Below the pieces are notes generated by a model. It saw only the letters and a program-made list of their open reading frames with translations, made no database searches and had not been told where the DNA came from. From contig CACKLF010000006.1 of assembly GCA_902600895.1 (NCBI GenBank), positions 1-62,677 of the forward strand: a stretch of DNA of 62,677 nucleotides. Reading direction: 5' to 3'. Made by a program: the position numbers and the translations under genes. Shown here in pieces: positions 19,459 through 27,929 of the stretch; positions within the stretch are counted from its first letter, which is position 1, and the number at the start of each line of letters is the position of its first letter. The DNA is from an uncultured Alphaproteobacteria bacterium (GTDB lineage: Bacteria > Pseudomonadota > Alphaproteobacteria > Rhodobacterales > Rhodobacteraceae).

Positions 19459-19651
19459 TCTTTTCTGTTTCACTCTGTGTCTCGCTGACCGTTTTCACTG
19501 ACGAGGATATAATTCGATTTGACTAGTTTTACAAGGGACATAAGTGCCTATTGGTAAAATAAGTCTTGTTTGTGAACCAGTATGGGTAAAAATCAGACAA
19601 AAATGTCTATAACTGTACTAAATTACTATTAAAAAATAAAAAAAAGAGCTA

Positions 19652-19695
19652 TAAGTTAGGCGTATTCTTGCCTATTTAGCGCAGTTTACAACTTA
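19652..19695 (+). promoter_or_regulatory. Structured 5' leader of purine permease gene (candidate purine/xanthine riboswitch)
   Basis: Bases 19652-19656 (TAAGT) pair with 19691-19695 (ACTTA). Nested directly inside, TAGGC (19657-19661) pairs with GCCTA (19670-19674) around an eight-base loop. A 16-base single-stranded 3' segment, TTTAGCGCAGTTTACA, lies between the two right arms. The element ends 27 bases before the start codon of an NCS2 nucleobase permease and near its GAGAGG ribosome site. Size, nested stems and gene context suggest a small ligand-binding RNA, for example the nmt1/xanthine class known upstream of such permeases. I cannot confirm the consensus match. Confidence 0.35.
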
Positions 19696-19722
19696 AGTAA
19701 AACTATTTTAGAGAGGTAAAAG

Positions 19723-21042
19723 ATGAGCGAAACTGTTAACGGGTCTTATTCGGATCCAGATAATACACCTCCAATTGGTGAGGCCATTCCACTTGGTTTC
19801 CAGCACGTTCTTGCTATGTTTGCGTCCAATGTCACGCCTTCAGTTATTGTGGCTGGTGCAGCAGGCTTAGCTTTTGGGGGTTCTGAACAGATATATTTAA
19901 TACAAATGGCAATGTTATTTGCTGGTGTTGCAACCTTGTTTCAAACTGTTGGGATGGGTCCAGTTGGAGCTAGATTGCCGATAATGCAAGGTACAAGCTT
20001 TGCATTCGTAGCTGTGTTAGCGGGTGTTGCGGCTACTCAGGGTCTCGGAGTTGCCCTCACCGCCTGCGTCATAGCGGGTATTATACACTTTCTACTTGGG
20101 TCAGTAATAGGGAGCTTGCGATGGATGTTCCCACCTTTAGTGACTGGTTTGGTTATATTAGCCATTGGTCTTTATTTAATACCAGTAGGAATAAAATATG
20201 CAGCAGGGGGCGCAGCAGATTTTCAAATGGCAGCTGAAAGTTTCGGTTCTTTGAAGCATTGGAGTGTTGCTCTTTGCGTGATTGTAGTTGCATTACTTTG
20301 CAAATTTTTATCCACTGGACTTATTTCTAATGCTGCAGTTTTAATTGGTATTGTTGCCGGATATCTTTTAGCTTTTGCCAATGGTATGGTTAATTTTGCA
20401 CCAGTTGGCGGAGCAAGTTGGTTTGCAGGACTTCAACCATTTCCATATGGTTTTGAGTTTAGCTTAGGGGCAGTAATAGGAGTAACTCTAGTCTCAATTG
20501 TATCTGCTATTGAGACTGTCGGGGATGCCTCCGCGACCACAAAAGCTGGTGCAGGAAGAGAAGCAACTGATGAAGAAATTTCTGGAGCTACATATGCAGA
20601 CGGTCTTGGAACCGCTGTGGCTGGTGTTTTTGGTGGACTACCAAATACCTCATTTAGCCAAAATGTTGGAATTGTTGGAATGACTGGCATAATGTCTAGG
20701 CATGTTGTAACCATTGCTGGTATAATAATGATAATATGCGGTTTAATACCCAAGATTGGAGCAATAGTTGCTTCGATGCCTCTGCCAGTATTAGGTGGCG
20801 GTGTGATGGTCATGTTTGGCATGGTTGCTTCGGCTGGTATGAATGTCCTTGGAGAAACTAAGATGACTAGAAGAAATATGGTCATTATAGCACTTTCTCT
20901 TTCAGTTGGACTAGGACTAAATCTTGTACCATCAGCGGTTCAATACCTACCTGGAATTATTAAGGTTTTGGCCACTTCTGCTGTAGCTCCAACTGCACTT
21001 GTAGCTGTGGTATTAAATTTAATTTTACCCGACGACGATTAG
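19723..21042 (+). CDS. NCS2 family nucleobase (uracil-xanthine type) permease
   Basis: A 439-residue nucleobase:cation symporter-2, an inner-membrane importer. Family marks include GFQHVLAMFASNVTPS in TM1, the TM8 carboxylate motif SAIETVGDASA and the substrate-side segment GLPNTSFSQNVG. These resemble xanthine/urate carriers (XanQ, UacT) more than the uracil carrier, but specificity is not certain. GAGAGG precedes the ATG. It is divergent from the RND operon and ends in a bidirectional hairpin. The folded leader directly upstream suggests ligand-responsive control of its translation. Confidence 0.95.
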   Translation: MSETVNGSYSDPDNTPPIGEAIPLGFQHVLAMFASNVTPSVIVAGAAGLAFGGSEQIYLIQMAMLFAGVATLFQTVGMGPVGARLPIMQGTSFAFVAVLAGVAATQGLGVALTACVIAGIIHFLLGSVIGSLRWMFPPLVTGLVILAIGLYLIPVGIKYAAGGAADFQMAAESFGSLKHWSVALCVIVVALLCKFLSTGLISNAAVLIGIVAGYLLAFANGMVNFAPVGGASWFAGLQPFPYGFEFSLGAVIGVTLVSIVSAIETVGDASATTKAGAGREATDEEISGATYADGLGTAVAGVFGGLPNTSFSQNVGIVGMTGIMSRHVVTIAGIIMIICGLIPKIGAIVASMPLPVLGGGVMVMFGMVASAGMNVLGETKMTRRNMVIIALSLSVGLGLNLVPSAVQYLPGIIKVLATSAVAPTALVAVVLNLILPDDD

Positions 21043-21053
21043 AGCAAAAATCT

Positions 21054-21074
21054 GGGGAACCTTTAGGGTTCCCC
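21054..21074 (-). terminator. Bidirectional intrinsic terminator between convergent genes
   Basis: GGGGAACC (21054-21061) and GGTTCCCC (21067-21074) form an 8-bp GC-rich stem with a TTTAG loop, between the ends of the NCS2 permease (plus) and aldehyde dehydrogenase (minus) genes. Read on the minus strand the stem is followed by AGATTTTTG, a usable T tract. On the plus strand the tract is poor. It should end transcription mainly from the minus side but can act both ways. Confidence 0.8.
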
Positions 21075-21081
21075 GTGATCA

Positions 21082-22497
21082 CTAAAACATTATAGCCTTC
21101 ACCTCGAGAAATTCTTCAAGTCCCCATTCAGCTTTCTCTCTACCATTTCCTGATTGTTTAAAGCCACCGAATGGTGCATTAGCTCCTGCACTACCATGAT
21201 TTAAATGAATTTGTCCTGCTCTAATCTTTCTAGCCAGTGCTTTCATCCTTTCATTATCTTTACCACTTACGTATGCTGCTAAACCGTACTCAGTATCATT
21301 AGCAATTTTTATCGCATCATCCTCGGACGTATATGGTATAACTGAAAGAACTGGCCCAAATATTTCTTCTTTAGCGATCTCCATATTATTGGTTACATTA
21401 CCGAAAACGGTTGGTTTAACAAAGTAACCATTTTTTAAGTTATCTGGCTTTCCCATACCACCGGTGACTAAAGTTGCTCCTTCATCAATTCCAGCCTGAA
21501 TCAAACGTTGTACTTTATCAAACTGTGTTTGGCTTACTAAAGGACCTATATCCGTATTTTCATTTTTAGGGTTTCCTGTGATTAATTTATTTGCAGCCGT
21601 CTTGGCGATTTCTAGTGCTTCATCATGCCGGTCTACGGGCACAAGCATTCTGGTAGGTGCATTACATGATTGGCCAGTATTACTCATTGTACTATTAACT
21701 CCATCAGTTATAGATTTAGCAAACACTTCGTCATCTAAGATAATATTAGGCGATTTACCCCCAAGTTCCTGACTAACCCTTTTTACTGTTTTGGCAGAAG
21801 CTTGTGCTACAGCAATCCCACCACGAGTTGAACCCGTAAAAGACATCATATCTATGTCAGGGTGGCTTGACATCGCTTCACCAACCACGGGTCCTATTCC
21901 ATGAACCATATTGAATACACCTGCGGGTGCTCTGGCTTCATGAATGATTTCTGCAATTAAATTTGCAGATAGTGGGGCAATTTCGCTAGGTTTTAGGATT
22001 GCCGTACAACCTGAGGCCAAACACGGTCCCAGCTTTGAAACAATTTGATTGATCGGCCAGTTCCACGGTGTGATCAAACCACAAACGCCAATAGGCTCAT
22101 GCCTGACCGTGTAGCCATTATGTTGATATTCAAATTTATGTTCCTCCAATACCCGTATAGCTGTTTTAAGATGACTTAAACCCACCATTGCTTGTGAACC
22201 GCTAGCAAGTCTCGTTGGTGCTCCCATTTCAGTCATGATTGCCTCAGCAATTTCATCGAACCGCCGCTTGTATATATTTCTTATTGTTGTAAGCAGATCC
22301 AGGCGATCTTTTACTGACGTTTCTGCAAATGAGGGGAAAGCACCTTTAGCTGCCTGAACAGCTTTATCGATATCCTCCGAAGATCCTACAGATAGCTTCC
22401 CTATGATGGTTTCGTCAGCTGGGTTAATGATATCGATGGTTTCTGATTTTACTGGGTCTATCCATTCCCCGTTGATATAAAACTTTTTTAAATTCAT
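21082..22497 (-). CDS. NAD(P)-dependent aldehyde dehydrogenase
   Basis: A 471-residue aldehyde dehydrogenase superfamily enzyme oxidising an aldehyde to its acid (or acyl form). All catalytic residues are present: Asn146 in PWNWP, Glu244 in QELGGKSPN and the nucleophile Cys278 in NTGQSCNAP. The end FGGFKQSGNGREKAEWGLEEFLEVKAI is standard. An AGGAG precedes the ATG. It is a single-gene unit. It might oxidise aldehydes from the neighbouring amine or terpenoid catabolism, but the sequence does not show the substrate. Confidence 0.96.
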   Translation of the reverse strand: MNLKKFYINGEWIDPVKSETIDIINPADETIIGKLSVGSSEDIDKAVQAAKGAFPSFAETSVKDRLDLLTTIRNIYKRRFDEIAEAIMTEMGAPTRLASGSQAMVGLSHLKTAIRVLEEHKFEYQHNGYTVRHEPIGVCGLITPWNWPINQIVSKLGPCLASGCTAILKPSEIAPLSANLIAEIIHEARAPAGVFNMVHGIGPVVGEAMSSHPDIDMMSFTGSTRGGIAVAQASAKTVKRVSQELGGKSPNIILDDEVFAKSITDGVNSTMSNTGQSCNAPTRMLVPVDRHDEALEIAKTAANKLITGNPKNENTDIGPLVSQTQFDKVQRLIQAGIDEGATLVTGGMGKPDNLKNGYFVKPTVFGNVTNNMEIAKEEIFGPVLSVIPYTSEDDAIKIANDTEYGLAAYVSGKDNERMKALARKIRAGQIHLNHGSAGANAPFGGFKQSGNGREKAEWGLEEFLEVKAIMF

Positions 22498-22757
22498 AAA
22501 GTACTCCTACTTCAAAAAATTGAACTCTCACCTTTCGTGCTAATTTGGTTCAAAAGCCGTAAAAGATCAACTGGATATATATGTATGATATGTTTTTCCA
22601 CTTACAATTAATATAAAAAGATTAAAACTTTATATTTCTAAATTCCTATGCCTCAACAGTTTAGCTTTATGCTTCTTATACGTTATGGCTAATATTTTCA
22701 TTTAAAATAGACTGTAGTAATGTTTCAGGTGAATGCGGTTTGGAGGAATGGTAGAGT

Positions 22758-23663
22758 TTGTCTAATTTAACTAAAGCTGTAATTTTAATCCTTCTTGGTA
22801 TACTATCTTTTGACTTGATGAGTTTAATCGTAAAACTTTTCTCCAACAAATATGATATTTTACAGATCTCATTTTTAAGAAATTTATTTGGTTTTATTCC
22901 ACCCCTTTTAATAGTTTTTTTTTCTATTGGCTTCAATAAACAGTCTTTGAGAATAAGCAGAAAAGAATTCGGTCTTTCTGTTTTTAGAGCTGTTTCCATT
23001 TGCTTTGCTCAGGTTTGCTTTTATACAGCTCTGGCAAAAATCGAGTTTGCTGTAGCTATAACACTTGCCTTTGTTGGTCCATTTTTCGTAACAGCCCTCT
23101 CTATTCCTGTATTGGGCTTGAAAGTGGGGCTTTGGAGGTGGAGTGCTATTTTTCTCGGGTTTATTGGTGTTTTGATGATTATGCGCCCTGGTTTTGGAGA
23201 CTTCTCAATCTTTTACCTTTTTTCTGTAGGGGCAGCCTTGGGATATGCGGTGTCCAGTATAACGGTAAGGTTATATCTATCTTCTACGGACACAGGCGTA
23301 ATACAACTTCACACTCAAATTTATACGTTTATTTTCTCTTTTATTATAATGCTCACTTTTATCAAACCAGTTCCCATCCAAAGTTTATTTGATGGTGGTC
23401 TTTTTCTGGCTATAGGCGTATTTGGAGGCATAGGTGTTCTTTGCTTGATTACCTGTTATAGGTTGACTGAGCCAAGTCAGATCGCCCCATTTGAATACTT
23501 TTCTATTCCTATATCCCTTTTTCTTGGCTGGTTCTTTTTTTCTGAAGCTCCTATCGAGAAACTTTTTCCTGGAGTTTTCATAGTTATCATATCTGGCTTG
23601 ATAATCATATGGCGAGAAAATTATCGAGCAAAAATTAACAAAGAGAATCGTGATGAGTTATAG
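22758..23663 (+). CDS. DMT superfamily (EamA) transporter
   Basis: A 301-residue inner-membrane protein with about ten hydrophobic segments in two EamA-type halves, as in drug/metabolite transporters that exchange or export small metabolites. The N-terminal half contains ILILLGILSFDLMSLIVKLF and the RAVSICFAQVCFYTAL segment. The second half ends with PIEKLFPGVFIVIISGLIII followed by a charged tail. The start is TTG at 22758, with GGAGG about eleven bases upstream; the ATG at 22748 gives only a five-codon frame. It stands alone and its substrate is unknown. Confidence 0.9.
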   Translation: MSNLTKAVILILLGILSFDLMSLIVKLFSNKYDILQISFLRNLFGFIPPLLIVFFSIGFNKQSLRISRKEFGLSVFRAVSICFAQVCFYTALAKIEFAVAITLAFVGPFFVTALSIPVLGLKVGLWRWSAIFLGFIGVLMIMRPGFGDFSIFYLFSVGAALGYAVSSITVRLYLSSTDTGVIQLHTQIYTFIFSFIIMLTFIKPVPIQSLFDGGLFLAIGVFGGIGVLCLITCYRLTEPSQIAPFEYFSIPISLFLGWFFFSEAPIEKLFPGVFIVIISGLIIIWRENYRAKINKENRDEL

Positions 23664-23686
23664 GTGGTTATTTCACATAAAATAAA

Positions 23687-23702
23687 CCCTGCAAAGGCAG
23701 GG
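23687..23702 (-). terminator. Intrinsic terminator hairpin reading leftward
   Basis: CCCTGC (23687-23692) and GCAGGG (23697-23702) form a six-bp stem with a four-base loop, extended by one A-T pair. On the minus strand it is followed by a T-rich stretch (TTTATTTT), the layout of an intrinsic terminator. On the plus strand no T tract follows. It lies 18 bases after the stop codon of a minus-strand remnant (23721-23819), which suggests it once served that gene. Confidence 0.65.
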
Positions 23703-23720
23703 TCAAGTTAATCCGGAGAA

Positions 23721-23819
23721 TTACCTTCTTTGAGGTATCAGTCTTGATGTATCACGAGCTTGTAAAGATATAAAGATTAAAATTGTCGCAAGATTAAGTA
23801 TGCTGAATCCTAGTTCTGA
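23721..23819 (-). pseudogene. Start-less 32-codon remnant encoding a hydrophobic C-terminus
   Basis: The minus frame reads a stop codon, then 32 codons and TAA. The peptide has one hydrophobic stretch (GFSILNLATILIFISL) and a basic tail (ARDTSRLIPQRR). No ATG, GTG or TTG lies in the frame and no ribosome site is visible. A good terminator sits just beyond the stop. The simplest reading is the surviving 3' end of a lost membrane-protein gene; a tiny membrane peptide with an unusual start cannot be excluded. I do not recognise the family. Confidence 0.35.
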
Positions 23820-24220
23820 TTATCTCAAATAAAAAGACAAATTAAAATTTTCATAACCCTTTATATGTGGCATTCACTGTCTAATTCAATTTTATGATAA
23901 GGTTGAAGTCTAATCATTTTTGAGATGGATGCTCTCATAGAGCAAGAAGAATATTACACTGATTCATATTTAACACTGACTCACAGGTCAGGAAGTTATA
24001 AATCTCATGCCATATCGATGTGGGATAATTCCCTAGACAAAGATACTAGAAAATAATATCCACGAGCTTCGAGTTTGCTTTATGAAATACCTTGGCAACT
24101 CAGATTTGTTTTCTGCTTTACATCATTAGTCTTGGTAGCAAACACTACTTATAATCTATGCTCTAAGCATGTGTCGATGAATTTTTTAAACTTTCACTTT
24201 GGTATAAAATATGTAAGGAC
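23820..24220. other. Gene-poor stretch with one weak small ORF
   Basis: No recognisable gene was found. The best plus-strand frame is 23925-24056 (ATG to TAA, 43 residues, starting MDALIEQEEYY and ending LDKDTRK), but only a weak GAG precedes its start and no family is recognised. The rest is AT-rich with many stops in all frames. It probably represents decayed sequence together with the 23721-23819 remnant. Confidence 0.3.
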
Positions 24221-24562
24221 TTAATTTCGTGCGATAATTTGTTCATAAGCTTCAAGTGCCTTTGCACAATAAGCTATTGAAGGACCGCCACCCATGTAAG
24301 AAGCCATACTTAGGGCCTCGATAATTTCTTCAGTAGTAGCACCTAGCCTCACAAGGTGTTCCATGTGAAGTCCAATACAACTTTCACATCGAATAGCAAT
24401 CGAAATTCCAAGAGCGATAAACTCTTTAGTTTTTTCGGTCAAAGCACCACTCTTTTTTGCCTCTTTGCCCATTATTCCAAAACCTTTGAAAGTTTCTGGT
24501 GAGCTATTACTAAATCTTGCAAAATTTTCCCTAGTTTCGTCTAAAAATTTATTCCAGTCCAT
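24221..24562 (-). CDS. Carboxymuconolactone decarboxylase / AhpD-like protein
   Basis: A 113-residue CMD-family protein, the usual single-domain length. The redox-type motif Cys59-Glu-Ser-Cys62 followed by His66 (CESCIGLHMEHLV) is that of AhpD-like alkylhydroperoxidases. The second half, GATTEEIIEALSMASYMGGGPSIAY, is typical of the family. AGGAG lies before the ATG. It is a single-gene unit. A peroxidase or disulfide-reductase role is likely from the CxxC; true decarboxylase activity is unlikely. Confidence 0.92.
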   Translation of the reverse strand: MDWNKFLDETRENFARFSNSSPETFKGFGIMGKEAKKSGALTEKTKEFIALGISIAIRCESCIGLHMEHLVRLGATTEEIIEALSMASYMGGGPSIAYCAKALEAYEQIIARN

Positions 24563-24753
24563 TTTTATTGTCTCCTGATTTTCTGGTTCCTCTTATGACT
24601 TAATTTTTTTTTGCATTTTATAAAAAATAAATCATATTTCTGTTACGTGGGTTTTAAGTTTAATTAACTTTATGATTGTTCACCTCGTTTTTGTTCAAAC
24701 CGTGTCAAGCTGATTTTTGTTACAAAGTATAGATGGTTTAAAGTAAGGAGCGT

Positions 24754-24810
24754 ATGCAACTCAAAGGTACTGAACTCTGCTGCAAAAATTGCTGTATCTT
24801 GTTTTTCTAG
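24754..24810 (+). CDS. Putative 18-residue cysteine-rich peptide (CCKNCC) upstream of hutF
   Basis: A short ORF encodes MQLKGTELCCKNCCILFF, preceded by a complete AAGGAG three bases before the ATG. It is the strongest ribosome site in the 357-base gap between the CMD gene and hutF. Four cysteines in a CCxxCC arrangement followed by a hydrophobic end are unusual for random AT-rich DNA. Possible roles are a cysteine-sensing leader peptide, a metal-binding peptide or a regulatory small protein. It ends 109 bases before hutF. No homologue is recalled, so this is based on the sequence alone. Confidence 0.4.
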   Translation: MQLKGTELCCKNCCILFF

Positions 24811-24850
24811 TCCTTCCATATCCTAAACAGATATGAACCCTAGCATTTTT

Positions 24851-24887
24851 AAACTATAGATAAAATAATACTACAGGTATATAGTTT
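24851..24887 (+). promoter_or_regulatory. AT-rich inverted repeat in the hutF leader
   Basis: AAACTATA (24851-24858) and TATAGTTT (24880-24887) are perfect complements separated by 21 bases, 32 bases before the hutF start and after the small Cys-rich ORF. The stem would be weak (all but two pairs A-T). It could be a regulator site or an RNA hairpin linked to the upstream ORF, or a chance repeat in AT-rich DNA. Confidence 0.25.
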
Positions 24888-24919
24888 TAGAGACGCAACC
24901 TCAATTTTAAAGTCATGAT

Positions 24920-26287
24920 ATGAAGACAATTTTTGCACAAACCGCTCTGTTAGAAAATGGTTGGGCTGACAGAGTAGAAATTAAAATTTCTAATAATGGT
25001 CTTATTGAAGAAGTTATTTCGGATACAAATCGCACCTCTGATATATATGTAGATATACTATTACCTGCGCCAGTAAATGCACATAGTCATGCCTTCCAAC
25101 GAGCGATGGCAGGACTAACAGAGAGGCGGGGCCCCAACGGATCTGATTCTTTTTGGACTTGGCGTAAATTAATGTTTAGGTTTCTTAATCAGTTAAAACC
25201 CAAGCATATTGAAAAGATATGCGCACTTGTACAAATGGAAATGTTAGAAGCAGGCTTTGCAACGAATGTAGAGTTTCATTATTTGCATCACCAACCAGGT
25301 GGTCAACAATACAGTAAATTATCTGAAATGAGTAGTAGGATTTGTTCAGCAACTTTACAATCAGGAATTGGTCTGACCATTATACCGGCACTCTATCAAT
25401 ATGGGGGGTGTGATAAGTCCGAATTGAGAGAAGGTCAAGTTCGCTTTAGGAACTCTGTAGACCAATATTTGAAACTTTTCCAAGAAGTAAATGATATGAT
25501 AAAAAATATGCCTGATGATACAAATACTGGTCTATCAGCTCACAGCTTAAGAGCCGTAGGAAAGGCTGAAATCATTGAGATTAGCAAGTTTGCAGGTGAT
25601 AGACCGCTACACATGCATGTAGCTGAGCAGGCAGCTGAGGTAGAGGAAGTGTTTAGCGCGTGGGGCAAGAGACCAGTGGAATGGATACTGGAAAACCTAC
25701 CAATTAACCCTCGCTGGTGTCTAATACACTGTACTCATATGTTACCTGATGAGATTTTAAAACTTTCTACTACTGGAGCAGTTGTGGGACTATGCCCAAT
25801 AACAGAGGCAAACCTTGGGGACGGAATATTTGATGCTGTTAAATGGTTAAACATAGGGGGAAATGTTGCGATTGGGTCAGACTCAAACATTATTATTTCA
25901 TTGGCAGAGGAAATAAGATCCTTAGAATACTCTCAACGCTTAAGAGATCATTCCCGCGCTAGCTTAGCAACAAATAATAAATCAACAGGTCGTCGTATAT
26001 TTGATGCTATACTACATGGGGGGGCGAGAGCATCTGGAAGAAATACTGGTAAGATTGCAGTTGGGCAATGGGCAGATCTATTGAGCATAGATAGCTCCAA
26101 TATTAATTTACTTCACTCAAGAGGCGACTCTATTTTAGATAGTTTCATATTTACTAGTAAGCAGGGATTTGTAGAAAATGTTTGGTCAGCTGGCCGACAT
26201 ATGGTGAAAAGCGGTAGACACATAGCCAGAGAATCTATCACTGAAAATTACATAAAGGTGATTAAAGAATTAGTTGGGCTAATTTGA
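24920..26287 (+). CDS. hutF: Formimidoylglutamate deiminase
   Basis: A 455-residue amidohydrolase recognised as HutF, which converts N-formimidoyl-L-glutamate to N-formyl-L-glutamate and ammonia in histidine degradation. The metal-site motif NAHSHAFQRAMAGLTERR (His55, His57), DSFWTWRKLM, the EFHYLHH segment, the HMHVAEQ histidine and AIGSDSNI (aspartate ligand near 315) are all in place. No other hut gene lies in the window, so the rest of the pathway must be elsewhere, or the enzyme serves a side pathway. The upstream leader holds a small Cys-rich ORF and an inverted repeat that may regulate it. Confidence 0.93.
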   Translation: MKTIFAQTALLENGWADRVEIKISNNGLIEEVISDTNRTSDIYVDILLPAPVNAHSHAFQRAMAGLTERRGPNGSDSFWTWRKLMFRFLNQLKPKHIEKICALVQMEMLEAGFATNVEFHYLHHQPGGQQYSKLSEMSSRICSATLQSGIGLTIIPALYQYGGCDKSELREGQVRFRNSVDQYLKLFQEVNDMIKNMPDDTNTGLSAHSLRAVGKAEIIEISKFAGDRPLHMHVAEQAAEVEEVFSAWGKRPVEWILENLPINPRWCLIHCTHMLPDEILKLSTTGAVVGLCPITEANLGDGIFDAVKWLNIGGNVAIGSDSNIIISLAEEIRSLEYSQRLRDHSRASLATNNKSTGRRIFDAILHGGARASGRNTGKIAVGQWADLLSIDSSNINLLHSRGDSILDSFIFTSKQGFVENVWSAGRHMVKSGRHIARESITENYIKVIKELVGLI

Positions 26288-26592
26288 ATAAATACATGGC
26301 AAAAGTTAAAGAAAATTTATCCTCTTAACAGCCACGCGTGACGGCTCGAATGACAATTCCTAATCCATAATACTCAACTTAAAAGGTTGGGTTGAACAGC
26401 ATCTCTACAGATAGAGTTTTGAGAGAAGTTGCTAAGGCAGGTTTTTTGACTTAAATAAGGCTTCCAGAATAAAAGTGATAAAATGGCATTTTCAAAACTC
26501 CAAATACCTTAACAACAATTTGGAATTTAATAAAGCTGCCATCCTAGCTTCCTTCGTATTCATGAAAAAATTAATTACGTATGTCCACTATT
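26288..26592. other. Intergenic region between convergent hutF and creatinase genes
   Basis: 305 bases with no convincing gene. It contains an 8-bp palindrome CACGCGTG (26333-26340) in a locally GC-rich spot, and a small hairpin CTCTA-CAGA-TAGAG followed by TTTT (26403-26420) that might be a weak terminator for hutF. One plus-strand frame ends with STDRVLREVAKAGFLT before a stop at about 26455 but has no start; it may be gene debris. Confidence 0.3.
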
Positions 26593-27807
26593 TCATGCGA
26601 TTATATTGAAGTTGGGACCAAATGGATATTTTGTAATATTTTCTGAGCCATTTTCGGTCACGATCAATATGTCATGCTCGCGATAACCTCCAGCACCTGC
26701 CTGTCCTTCAGGAATTGTTATCATAGGCTCCATTGACACCACCATTCCTGGTTTGAGTATTGTATCTATATCTTCCCGAAGCTCGAGTCCTGACTCCCTA
26801 CCGTAATAATGGCTTAAAATCCCAAAGCTATGTCCATATCCAAAAGATCGATATTTCAAAAGATTTTTCTGTTCAAAAAAGTTGTTCAATTCCTTAGTTA
26901 TTTCCGAACAAGATATTCCCGGTTTTATCATGGATATTCCTAATTCATGAGCCTCAATATTATCTTTCCAGTATTTTAAAGATACTTGATCCACTTCAGA
27001 CATAAATAATGTTCGCTCTAGTGCTGTATAGTAACCGGAAATCATTGGAAACGTATTCAGGCTCAGGATATCACCATGTTTAAGACGTCTAGTAGTAACA
27101 GGATTATGGGCACCATCGGTATTTATTCCTGATTGAAACCAGACCCAATTATCACGAAGCTCACTATCAGGAAAAGATTTTGCGATTTCTAACTCCATCA
27201 CATTCCTTCCGACCATAGCAACATCAATTTCTCGTTGCCCCACTTTAATAGCGTCTTTTATGGCATACCCTCCAATGTCAGCTATTCTTGCTCCCTCTCT
27301 TATTAGTTTGATCTCAGCAACTGATTTTTCCATTCTCTGGCGCATAGTATCTGAACTCAAATCTTTCATTGAGCTTGGTCTTAAGAATACCTTTAATTTC
27401 TCCATTTGTTGTAAGGTAATATGATCACCTTCGTAACCTATCGTTCTTTTGGAGCCGGTCACACTCAACACTGCTCGCCAGAAATTATCTCTTTCCCAAT
27501 CAGTATAAGTGATACTATTGAATGCGCATCTGCGCCATGGTTGACCAGCGTCAATCCCTGCGGAAATGATTACCATGTCTTTTTCTGTGATTATACAACC
27601 GTAGGGCCTGCCGAACGAACAGTAAAGAAAACCTGAGTAATAAGCAACATTTTGCATTGATGTCATCAGCGCTGCATCAATTCCTTTGGATGCCATAATC
27701 AGTCTTAGTTTAGAAACCCTTTCTAAGTATTCACTATACTCAAACTGAAGTGGGCTTTTAGATCCATTATGAAAAGCGAAAAAGTTTGGGCGTGAAGGTC
27801 TTGTCAT
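26593..27807 (-). CDS. Creatinase (creatine amidinohydrolase)
   Basis: A 404-residue M24-fold enzyme that matches Pseudomonas creatinase closely along its length (for example FLYCSFGRPY, WFQSGINTDGAHNPVTTR, GYGHSFGILSHYYGRE). Creatinase hydrolyses creatine to sarcosine and urea without metal. The catalytic histidine is His234 and the carboxylates Glu264 (ALERT) and Glu360 (SMEPM), each two residues beyond the P. putida numbering. The Asp ligands of M24 metallopeptidases are absent, as expected for creatinase. It is monocistronic. No sarcosine dehydrogenase or urease is visible nearby, although the DAO-type oxidase at 12.7 kb is a distant candidate for sarcosine oxidation. Confidence 0.93.
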   Translation of the reverse strand: MTRPSRPNFFAFHNGSKSPLQFEYSEYLERVSKLRLIMASKGIDAALMTSMQNVAYYSGFLYCSFGRPYGCIITEKDMVIISAGIDAGQPWRRCAFNSITYTDWERDNFWRAVLSVTGSKRTIGYEGDHITLQQMEKLKVFLRPSSMKDLSSDTMRQRMEKSVAEIKLIREGARIADIGGYAIKDAIKVGQREIDVAMVGRNVMELEIAKSFPDSELRDNWVWFQSGINTDGAHNPVTTRRLKHGDILSLNTFPMISGYYTALERTLFMSEVDQVSLKYWKDNIEAHELGISMIKPGISCSEITKELNNFFEQKNLLKYRSFGYGHSFGILSHYYGRESGLELREDIDTILKPGMVVSMEPMITIPEGQAGAGGYREHDILIVTENGSENITKYPFGPNFNIIA

Positions 27808-27929
27808 GTTGTCCTCTTAACAATATTAAGGTACTTTTACGTTTATTACAGATAATTCTATAAAACAAATGTTTATGGTCTCAATATTAAAATCTAGATT
27901 GAATAAACAGTAATTGTAGGGATGCCGGA

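Noticed and set aside
20433-20885. 150-codon minus-strand frame within the NCS2 permease gene
   Set aside because: Antisense shadow of a clear membrane protein; composition rich in Pro/Thr/Ile as expected from reversed hydrophobic codons.
22676-22999. 107-codon minus-strand frame over the DMT transporter start
   Set aside because: It overlaps a well-supported gene on the other strand and shows no family motif.
27821-27890. Direct repeat CAATATTAA in the creatinase/HAD divergent gap
   Set aside because: Nine AT-rich bases repeated once are expected by chance in this composition.
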